The notes beneath the pieces were generated by a model. That model was given only the letters and a program-made list of their open reading frames with translations. It searched no databases and was not told the DNA's origin. Below, piece after piece: positions 1 to 5,220 of a stretch of 5,220 bases of DNA. Made by a program: the position numbers and the translations under genes. Numbering within the stretch: the stretch's first letter is position 1; each line of letters opens with the position of its first letter. The stretch is from NCBI GenBank assembly GCA_937871985.1, contig CALMPB010000165.1, positions 1 through 5,220 on the forward strand, in the 5' to 3' direction. The DNA comes from an uncultured Burkholderiaceae bacterium (lineage in GTDB: Bacteria; Pseudomonadota; Gammaproteobacteria; Burkholderiales; Burkholderiaceae).

Positions 1-529
1 CCGACGGGCCAGGGCAGGTGCCTATCTCACGTTTGACGGCAATACCGGCCTGGTCTCGGAGGCCGACCGGTTCCGGCGTTGGTCAGCGCCTTCTTGCCCG
101 CATTACCCGCCGGCGGCGGTCGGCGATCTGAGCTTCGACATTCGAAGATACGTAGAAAAGAAACCGGAAGCCAAACGGCCTACAGGTTGGATTCGCCAGG
201 TGTCTAGCTGGATTCGGAGGTGTATGCGCAGCGGTTGAATCTGGCCCAATGTCGCCCCGCATAGCAGTTTGCAGGTGACGCCCCCAGGCGAGGGGTATAT
301 TGCCGCCCGTAGATGCTTCTCCTCGGACGACGCAGCAGCTTCGGCGTTCACCATCTGTGCTCGAAAAGTCGCATAAAAGGCAGAGTGGAACTTGGTCTCA
401 GGTCTCAGGGAAGTTGTCGCTCGATTGTAAGCGCCCAGCCGCGGCCGTTCAGCTGGGTTGAATGACGGAAGCTGATCGAGACCGTTCCACGCGCTCGGCA
501 TAGCCCTCTAGACGTCTCGCCTCAAGGCT
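1..529. other. Left-edge region without a recognised gene
   Basis: Two open frames exist and neither is convincing. On the plus strand a frame enters at base 2 and runs 78 codons to TGA at 236-238, with the readable stretch AGAYLTFDGNTGLVSEADRF near its left end; it could be the C-terminus of a gene starting outside the window. On the minus strand, 103-501 is open for 132 codons from an ATG whose GAGGG ribosome-like site sits only two bases away. Its product has mixed, low-complexity character and no motif I know. The region adjoins a pseudogene and may be further decayed sequence. Confidence 0.4.
188..223 (+). repeat. Imperfect short direct repeat
   Basis: TGGATTCGCCAGGTGT (188-203) is followed 21 bases after its start by TGGATTCGGAGGTGT (209-223). 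The two copies share the first eight bases and the end AGGTGT. No transposase or other mobile gene accompanies it, so it may be a local duplication. Confidence 0.5.
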
Positions 530-904
530 TTACGGCCGTTCGACCCTCGCTACCTGGTAGGTATGCATGGCTCCGCTGCGTTTGACCGAAACATATTCAC
601 CAGGCACGAAGCGTTCCTCGCCCGAGATAGGAACCGATCTCGTCATCGCGATCACCTTCGGCATAATCGAAATGCCATCGCCCGCCCGGCTTGCGCCGCA
701 AGCGGCCGATCATATCCTCCTCACCCGTGCGAACGACGGACGCGACAGGCGGCCCGATGCTATTTCCACTCAGCCGGTCGATCCGACTCTGCTATTCAAG
801 GGGATGAGGACGTCACAGTCTTCCTCGCGATCCCGCTCCGGATGCGACCTTTCGCGGGCAAGCAGCAGCCGAATGTGCCTGAATTTTGGGGTGAGGTCCT
901 GCAA
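530..904 (-). pseudogene. Decayed gene for a small conserved rhizobial-type protein, four frameshifts and one stop
   Basis: A coherent protein of about 125 residues can be read only by changing frame four times. Segments on the minus strand are: 904 to about 788, starting LQDLTPKFRHIRLLLARE and ending VLIPLNSR; 785-771, RIDRL; 768-724, WK, then TAG (762-760), then HRAACRVRRSHG; 725 to about 621, beginning GEEDMIGRLRRKPGGRW and continuing HFDYAEGDRDDEIGSYLG; and 622-530, GEERFVPGEYVSVKRSGA, then MHTYQVARVERP and a TAA stop. Successive segments join without losing the thread, as expected from small insertions or deletions. The order and motifs match my memory of an uncharacterised alphaproteobacterial protein containing TPKFRHIRLELARE, IGRLRRKPGG and GEERFVPGEYVS blocks. 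Its function is unknown to me. A good ribosome site (AAAGGAG, 920-914) still precedes the TTG start. Open frames of 119 and 130 codons on the plus strand over this stretch are shadows. Confidence 0.85.
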
Positions 905-986
905 GCTGGCGAACTCCTTTGAGGCAGTTCATAACGCGACAGCCGGATTTGGCCCTTGATTCGCAATCTTACGCGCTCCTGCACGA
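905..986 (-). other. Short gap between the MgtC-like gene and the pseudogene
   Basis: These 82 bases hold AAAGGAG (920-914, minus strand), a strong ribosome site nine bases before the TTG at 904. This fits the former start of the decayed gene downstream. I see no terminator for the MgtC-like gene and no clear promoter pair. Confidence 0.4.
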
Positions 987-2240
987 TCAGAGCCTCAGCA
1001 GTAGCATGGCGAGGTAGCCAGCGGTCGCGGCGATCAGGGTGATGCCGGCCAATGGGAACCAAAACCTCACTGGACTGGAAAATACCACTAGCGACAGGCG
1101 GCCGATCGCGTTTGCCGCGAGTGCCGCCAGCACCGCCTGCCCGACCGCCTTGACTGAGACCGAATACTTGACCAGGCGCAGCGCACTGAGCACCGACTCA
1201 TCGACGTCGAATGTACCAGAAAGCGCCGAGCTCGCCAGTAAGCCGCGTCCGCCGAATTGAGCGGCCAAAGCCGCGCTCGCGGTGGAAACGATCGCGAAAA
1301 GCAGCGCAAAAAACAGCAGCGGGCCCAACTCAAATGGATTCCGCGCCGGCGTGCCCTTTTCGTGATCCCCTCCGTAGCGGGCCAGCAGGAGCGTTCCGCA
1401 CATGGCGAATGCTAACGACGCGACAAACGCAGGCATGCCGACCACTACCAATGCGGCTGGCTCGATGGCCAGAACCACAGCGCAAACGCGCAAGATCGAA
1501 ACCATCGCGGCAAGCGAAGCGGCGCCCGCGAGCGGCAAGGGATTACCTGCGGAAGCGGCTGCGTCGCGAGCAAGTGCCATAGTAACAGCGGTGGAGGAGA
1601 CGATCGCGCCAGTGAGCGAGCTGACGAGCAGGCCGCGAGTGCTGCCGAGGACGCGAACGGCTACGTAGCCGGCGAACGAAATCGAGGCAATCAGCACCGT
1701 GAGAAACCAGACCTCCCAAGGATTGAAACCGCCCCACGGGTCCAGAGTGCGGTCCGGCAGCAAGGGCAGAATGATGGCGGTCATCACCGCCAAGATCAGG
1801 GCCGAACGAAGCTCGATCCAGGTCAGGCGCTTCAGGAGGCCATGCAGAATCCCGCGACTGGCGAGGACCGCCGCGAGTGCTGCGCCGCCAGCAGCCGCGG
1901 CCCGGTAGTCGCCGGCCACGGAAAACGCTCCAAGCGCGAAAACAGCAAGACCGGCCATGACGCTTGTGACGCTGAAGTCATCGTCACGGGCCGCTTCACG
2001 CGCCTTGTACCAGGCGAAGATCGCGGCAAAGGCGATGAAGCCGCCGACCAGCACCGAAGCCGCGCCGAGCGCGTTGGCCAGTGCCGTGACAATGCCGCCG
2101 AGCAGGCCGGATATGCCGAACGTTCGAATGCCTGCCGTCCGACTGCGATCGGGTGCGTCCCGCTCCCGCCATCCGCGCTCCAGTCCGACAAGCAGGCCTA
2201 TTGCCAAGGCTAGTCCGAGCCGGGCGATGAGCGATTCCAT
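987..2240 (-). CDS. MgtC/SapB-type membrane protein with DUF4010 domain
   Basis: This is a complete 417-residue integral membrane protein, a normal length for the MgtC-DUF4010 fusion family. The N-terminal MgtC-like part (about 1-135) begins with the family signature GLLVGLERGW (15-24), followed by AGIRTFGISGLLGG (36-49). The DUF4010 part (about 145-415) shows ALILAVMTAIILPLLPD (147-163), the DPWGGFNPWEVW region (167-178) and a Gly/Ser-rich stretch, SSLTGAIVSSTAVTMALAR (207-225). Many hydrophobic segments fill the rest, and the protein ends in a hydrophobic helix close to the C-terminus. MgtC itself supports growth under low Mg and inside macrophages and affects ATP synthase and phosphate uptake. 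The two-domain family has no settled function, and that role should not be assumed here. It follows the small ORF after 10 bases. No strong Shine-Dalgarno sequence precedes its ATG. Confidence 0.88.
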   Translation of the reverse strand: MESLIARLGLALAIGLLVGLERGWRERDAPDRSRTAGIRTFGISGLLGGIVTALANALGAASVLVGGFIAFAAIFAWYKAREAARDDDFSVTSVMAGLAVFALGAFSVAGDYRAAAAGGAALAAVLASRGILHGLLKRLTWIELRSALILAVMTAIILPLLPDRTLDPWGGFNPWEVWFLTVLIASISFAGYVAVRVLGSTRGLLVSSLTGAIVSSTAVTMALARDAAASAGNPLPLAGAASLAAMVSILRVCAVVLAIEPAALVVVGMPAFVASLAFAMCGTLLLARYGGDHEKGTPARNPFELGPLLFFALLFAIVSTASAALAAQFGGRGLLASSALSGTFDVDESVLSALRLVKYSVSVKAVGQAVLAALAANAIGRLSLVVFSSPVRFWFPLAGITLIAATAGYLAMLLLRL

Positions 2241-2250
2241 GGGACGGCTT

Positions 2251-2439
2251 TCAGGTCGCGGCCATCGTCAGGTGGTCGCGAACCCACCTGACGATCTGTG
2301 CCGCTGTCATCGCGCCGGATGTGCGCGCGACCTCGCGCCCGCCGTTGAATAGGTTCCGTTGATATCTCCTCGCCAGCCGTCGATCAACAGTGCGATCGCG
2401 TCCGACAATCTTGCCCCCGTCCCCAAGCCAGCGCATCAT
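2251..2439 (-). CDS. Small basic hypothetical protein, 62 residues
   Basis: I do not recognise this protein. The ATG at 2439 is preceded by AAGAGG six bases upstream, the best ribosome site nearby. A GTG at 2472 would add 11 residues but lacks such a site. The product is rich in Arg (RDRTVDRRLARRYQRN, about residues 14-29). It ends in a likely amphipathic helix, TAAQIVRWVRDHL (45-57). There is no signal peptide or membrane segment, so it is probably cytoplasmic, and the charge would suit nucleic acid or membrane-surface binding. The frame ends 10 bases before the MgtC-like start, which suggests one operon and perhaps translational coupling, because the downstream gene has no strong ribosome site of its own. 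Spurious or remnant coding remains possible given the length. Confidence 0.42.
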   Translation of the reverse strand: MMRWLGDGGKIVGRDRTVDRRLARRYQRNLFNGGREVARTSGAMTAAQIVRWVRDHLTMAAT

Positions 2440-2667
2440 ATGCAGCCTCTTCTTGTGTATGCGCACCGGCACGCAGCCGTTGTCAGGCGTTGAAGCGGCG
2501 GTGGCGGCCCGTGGTCACAGGGCAGCAACCGCGACTTCGCGGACTTCGGATCCGACTGCCAGGCGACCAGGCACGCCGCAGTTCGCCGTATTGCGGGAGC
2601 AATTAACCTGATCACCATGACGTTCGCTTTCCTGGCTGCGCCAAATCACTTGGATGCGTGGACCCGG
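2440..2667 (-). other. 228-base intergenic region between the ABC-like gene and the small ORF
   Basis: No recognisable gene lies here. A 60-codon open frame (2436-2618) has no protein-like character. A short perfect hairpin, CCGCG-AAGT-CGCGG (2529-2542), is not followed by a T run on the minus strand, so it is not a classical terminator. The end nearest the small ORF may hold its promoter. Confidence 0.5.
2456..2486 (-). promoter_or_regulatory. Possible sigma70-type promoter for the small ORF and MgtC-like gene
   Basis: CTGACA (2486-2481) resembles a -35 box. CGCATA or CATACA follows 17-19 bases later (2463-2456) as a weak -10 box. Transcription would begin only about 10-15 bases before the ATG at 2439. 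That agrees with the start chosen for the small ORF and would exclude the GTG at 2472. The -10 match is poor, so this is tentative. Confidence 0.2.
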
Positions 2668-4500
2668 CTACTTCTTTCGATGGGCGACAGTGGCCGGCGG
2701 TGGCGGTTCGATCGCACCGGCCCTGATAGTGGCCGGGTTGAGAGCCGCCCCTCTGGCGTCTTTCACGATGTCCAAGGCGCGCGGAAAGAACTGAGGGTTG
2801 TGCTGGCCACGGCCGATGTTCAGGATGGTGGCACCGGCGAGACGCTTCTCCAGCATTGACAGGACCTGCCTCAGTGTCGCACCGTCGAACGTATCCAGTG
2901 CCTCGTCGATGATTACCCATTTCGGCCGCCGCAAGGCGATCCTGGCAAGGGCAAGCAGACGCTGCTCGTCATCACTCAGTTCATGCTCCCAGCGCGCCGA
3001 ACGGTCGAGCGAGGACGACAGGCGCTCAAGGCCGATCTCGGCGAGCACCGCCGAAATATCAGCATCGTCGATCTCGGCGGCGCCGTCTGCGTGGTTGAGC
3101 AAGTCGCGCAGCGTGCCGAGCGGGAAATAGGGGGTGCGAGGAACAAAGGCAGGCACTTCCCCTCCCGGCATGCCGACGCGCCCACTTCCCCACGGCCACA
3201 GACCGGCAATGGCGCGAAAGAACAGCGCCTTGCCGGCGCGCGGCTCTCCCGTGATCATGACCCGCTCGCCGGCGCTGATCTCGACATGTGGTTCCGTAAG
3301 CCTCGTACATCCATCCGGCGAGGCCACCTCGAGGCTTTCGAACGTCAGGCTGCCGTCTGGATTTTCGCCGAATTGGATGCGCCTTTCCGTGCAGTGGAGC
3401 ACATCCATTTCAACAAGTGCGATGCGGAAGTCGGCGACGCGCATCAGCGTGGCGCGCCAATCGGCGATGGCGCCTATGTTGTTGATGAACCAGCGGAGCG
3501 ATGAGTGGACCTGGTTGAAGGCGCCGACTGCCATCATCAGTCCGCCAAAGCTGATGTCGCCAGCGAAATAGACCGGCGATGCGACGAGGATCGGCGCAAC
3601 GACGGTGATCCATCCATAGGTGTCGGTGACCCACGAAAGGTTGATCTGGGCGCTGTAGATACGCCGCATGGCGCCCAGCACCGCGACAAGGTCGAGCTCA
3701 AGCTGCCGCTTCGCATCGGCCTCGCCATGAGCAAGCGCGATGGCATCGACATTCTCGTTGACGCGGACCACCGAGGAGCGCAGCTCCGCTTCACGCGTGT
3801 AGCGATCACTGTTGAGGCGGATGAGCGGCCGCCCGACCCACCAGCTCAGCCCAGAGGCGGTGCCTGCATAAAGTATTGCGGCCCAGACCATGTAGCCCGG
3901 TATGGCCAGCGACTTGCCGCCGAAATGGAAGACGAAGCCCGAAGACAGCCCCCACAAGACGCTGACGAAGGAGGCCAGCAGGATGAGCGATTGCATTAGG
4001 CCGACGCCGAGATCGGTTGAAAGATCGGAGAGATGCCCGGCATCCTGCTGCATTCGCTGGTCGGGATTGACGCCGATGGCGCCTGCGTTGGCGAGCCTGA
4101 AGGCGCGCGCCGGCCGCATCCATTCCTGAATCAGGTCGAGCGTCAGCGCCTCGCGCAGCTTCAGCCGCATCACCTGGTTGAGCCAGGTCTGGCTGACATT
4201 GAGCATCAGAAGCCCGCCGGCGATGGCGGCAAAGATCAGAAGCTGGCGCAGGAAGCCCTGCATGTCACGGCGCGCGAGCGCGTCGTAGAAGGGTTGGTTC
4301 CAGCGATTGAGCAGAACCTGCCCGATCGAGGTTGCGACAATGATTGCAACGATGCCGATCCAGGCCCAGAACAGCTGCTTGCGCACCGGTGACGTCGTCA
4401 GGGCCTGCCCGATTGTCGTTAGCTGGTCGCGAAAGCCGGTGGCCTCGACCGACACGGCAGTCGGCTGGGCGCTAGCCTCGACATCCATATCGTGCGCCAT
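2668..4500 (-). CDS. YddA/SbmA-type ABC membrane protein with a degenerate ATPase domain
   Basis: This 610-residue inner-membrane protein has the family's usual layout and length: a transmembrane domain fused to a C-terminal nucleotide-binding domain (NBD), acting as a homodimer. Hydrophobic segments lie near residues 42-64, 87-107, 169-189, 200-221 and 297-328. Family marks are LNRWNQPFYDALARRD (64-79) and NPDQR (145-149). The NBD spans about 390-580. Its Walker B (WVIIDEALD, 528-536) keeps D and E, but other catalytic motifs are altered. Walker A is GEPRAGKA (418-425), with Ala instead of Ser/Thr. The Q-loop reads VPRTPY, with Arg at 455 instead of Gln. The signature is LSDDEQ (508-513) instead of LSxGEQ. 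The switch His is Arg at 564 (NIGRGQ). There is no frameshift or stop. Relatives carry peptides, cobalamin or fatty acids; SbmA and BacA lack an NBD and are driven by protons. I infer weak or absent ATPase activity. The substrate is unknown. A longer start at 4581 (637 residues) is possible but lacks a ribosome site. Confidence 0.9.
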   Translation of the reverse strand: MAHDMDVEASAQPTAVSVEATGFRDQLTTIGQALTTSPVRKQLFWAWIGIVAIIVATSIGQVLLNRWNQPFYDALARRDMQGFLRQLLIFAAIAGGLLMLNVSQTWLNQVMRLKLREALTLDLIQEWMRPARAFRLANAGAIGVNPDQRMQQDAGHLSDLSTDLGVGLMQSLILLASFVSVLWGLSSGFVFHFGGKSLAIPGYMVWAAILYAGTASGLSWWVGRPLIRLNSDRYTREAELRSSVVRVNENVDAIALAHGEADAKRQLELDLVAVLGAMRRIYSAQINLSWVTDTYGWITVVAPILVASPVYFAGDISFGGLMMAVGAFNQVHSSLRWFINNIGAIADWRATLMRVADFRIALVEMDVLHCTERRIQFGENPDGSLTFESLEVASPDGCTRLTEPHVEISAGERVMITGEPRAGKALFFRAIAGLWPWGSGRVGMPGGEVPAFVPRTPYFPLGTLRDLLNHADGAAEIDDADISAVLAEIGLERLSSSLDRSARWEHELSDDEQRLLALARIALRRPKWVIIDEALDTFDGATLRQVLSMLEKRLAGATILNIGRGQHNPQFFPRALDIVKDARGAALNPATIRAGAIEPPPPATVAHRKK

Positions 4501-4642
4501 GAGTGGAAGTCCTTGCATTCGGAAATGGTGCAGAACCAGTGACCTGCCCAGCAACCTGGCGGAGATGGAATGTGTCACCATGCAAGCAGGCGCATATAAC
4601 TCTTCCGGAGATCGATCGCAGCGAGTCTAGCTTCGCCGCGTC
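4501..4642 (-). other. 142-base gap between PPK2 and the ABC-like gene
   Basis: This gap separates the PPK2 stop codon from the chosen start of the ABC-like gene on the same strand. I see no hairpin followed by a T run, so no intrinsic terminator for PPK2 is supported. A TTATAT element (4599-4594, minus strand) resembles a -10 box, but no good -35 box stands 16-18 bases upstream, so I do not call a promoter. The last 81 bases are open in frame with the ABC-like gene from an ATG at 4581, but this looks like leader sequence because the better ribosome site lies further in. Confidence 0.5.
4510..4514 (-). promoter_or_regulatory. Ribosome binding site that decides the start of the ABC-like gene
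   Basis: AAGGA stands 9 bases before the ATG at 4500-4498 on the minus strand. The upstream in-frame ATG at 4581 has only CCTGCTTGC before it, with no Shine-Dalgarno match. The downstream start is therefore preferred. It also removes 27 residues that are not recognisable as family sequence. Confidence 0.6.
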
Positions 4643-5220
4643 TTATTTCGCTAGCAATCCTTTGCTGATTGCATCCTCATGAAAGCTAAAGACAACATTG
4701 GGATCCGGAAAACCGGCTTGATGATCTTTCCCTTCGAATTCCAACCGAGTAAGCAGGTCGCGGATAAGGTTGATTCTGGCCAACGGTTTGTCGTCGGCTC
4801 TGACGATTATCCAAGGCGCAGCAATCGTGTGGGTTCGCGCCAACATTTCGTTGCGAGCCTCGCTATAGTCCTCCCAGTGCTTTACAGCAGTCTCGTCGAT
4901 GGGACTGGTCTTCCACTGGCTCAGCGGATCATTGCGGCGTTCTTTAAGTCTTTTCTTCTGCTCCTCCTTCGAAATATCGAGATAGTATTTCACGAGCGTG
5001 ATGCCGCAGTGCACGAGAAGATCCTCGAACATCGGTGCAGTCTTGAGGAATGTCTCGTATTCCCCTTTCGAGCAAAATCCCATAACGCGCTCGACCCCCG
5101 CCCGGTTGTACCAGCTGCGATTGAATAGAACGATCTCGCCACCGACCGGAAAATGTTTGACGTAGCGTTGAAAATACCACGCCTTGCGATTTCGATTGGA
5201 AGGTTTTCCAAGGGCGACCA
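4643..5220 (-). CDS. ppk2: Polyphosphate kinase 2 (PPK2 family), N-terminus outside the window
   Basis: PPK2 enzymes move phosphate between polyphosphate and nucleoside di- or monophosphates in the cytoplasm. The frame stays open to the window edge, giving 191 residues and a TAA stop; class I PPK2 proteins are usually about 270-310 residues, so roughly a third is missing, including the Walker A loop. An internal ATG at 5083 is not the start, because conserved family sequence continues upstream: WYFQRYV at visible residues 14-20, the Walker B region IVLFNRSWYNRAGVERVMGF at 29-48, the lid with KERRNDPLSQWKTSPID at 92-108, and APWIIVRADDKPLARINLIR at 134-153. This pattern is typical of single-domain class I PPK2. 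The Walker B position reads FNRS rather than the FDRS I expect for this class. A tail of about 35 residues follows the last conserved block. Substrate preference (ADP or GDP) cannot be read from the sequence. The family call is firm. Confidence 0.95.
   Translation of the reverse strand, partial: VALGKPSNRNRKAWYFQRYVKHFPVGGEIVLFNRSWYNRAGVERVMGFCSKGEYETFLKTAPMFEDLLVHCGITLVKYYLDISKEEQKKRLKERRNDPLSQWKTSPIDETAVKHWEDYSEARNEMLARTHTIAAPWIIVRADDKPLARINLIRDLLTRLEFEGKDHQAGFPDPNVVFSFHEDAISKGLLAK

Noticed and set aside
103..501. Minus-strand 132-codon open frame as a gene
   Set aside because: There is no known motif, the composition is unlike the neighbouring proteins, and the ribosome-like GAGGG is only two bases from the ATG. 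Mentioned only as part of the left-edge region.
563..959. Plus-strand open frames of 119 and 130 codons
   Set aside because: They lie opposite the pseudogene, whose minus-strand blocks read as a coherent protein. The plus-strand products have no recognisable motif.
2529..2542. Hairpin CCGCG-AAGT-CGCGG as a terminator of the ABC-like gene
   Set aside because: The stem is only five base pairs, there is no T run on the minus strand, and it lies about 125 bases after the stop codon.
2436..2618. 60-codon minus-strand frame starting at 2618
   Set aside because: An AGGAAAG lies upstream, but the product is rich in Pro, Cys and Arg without structure, and its end overlaps the start of the better-supported small ORF in another frame.
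2983..3999. Long plus-strand open frames opposite the ABC-like gene (such as 2983-3504 and 3505-3999)
   Set aside because: They are antisense shadows of a GC-rich gene whose minus-strand product has clear family motifs along its whole length.
4594..4599. TTATAT as a -10 box before the ABC-like gene
   Set aside because: No hexamer close to TTGACA occurs at suitable spacing upstream.
4679..5128. Plus-strand 149-codon frame opposite PPK2
   Set aside because: The minus strand carries continuous PPK2 motifs here. The plus-strand product has no family resemblance.

Overview
The window looks like a piece of a GC-rich alphaproteobacterial chromosome, most likely from the order that includes Mesorhizobium, Sinorhizobium and Rhizobium. 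I infer this from the kind of proteins present (a class I type PPK2, a YddA/SbmA-type ABC protein, and a decayed copy of a small protein I associate with rhizobia) and from base composition. No database search was possible. All genes I can support lie on the minus strand, so gene order runs from high to low coordinates.

From the right edge: 4643-5220 is the C-terminal two thirds of a polyphosphate kinase 2 (PPK2), whose start lies outside the window. After 142 non-coding bases comes a 610-residue membrane protein with a YddA/SbmA-type transmembrane half and a C-terminal ABC ATPase domain (2668-4500). Its ATPase domain is intact in length but has lost almost every catalytic motif. A 228-base gap then leads to a 62-residue basic protein of unknown function (2251-2439). 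Ten bases further on is a complete MgtC/DUF4010-type membrane protein of 417 residues (987-2240). Downstream of it, 530-904 is a clear pseudogene: a small conserved protein can be read across five frame segments with one in-frame stop. The last 529 bases (left edge) contain no gene I recognise.

The small protein and the MgtC-like gene probably form a two-gene operon. PPK2 and the ABC-like protein could be co-transcribed, but the 142-base gap leaves that open. PPK2 (polyphosphate and nucleotide balance), MgtC-like proteins (Mg/phosphate/acid stress in other bacteria) and SbmA/BacA-related transporters (peptide uptake, envelope and host adaptation) share a general stress and host-adaptation theme. 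Nothing in the sequence proves a common pathway.

The most interesting items are the ATPase domain stripped of its catalytic residues inside an otherwise healthy gene, and the multiply frameshifted pseudogene, which automated gene calling would miss because opposite-strand open frames cover it. I see no RNA gene, CRISPR array, complete insertion sequence or convincing intrinsic terminator.
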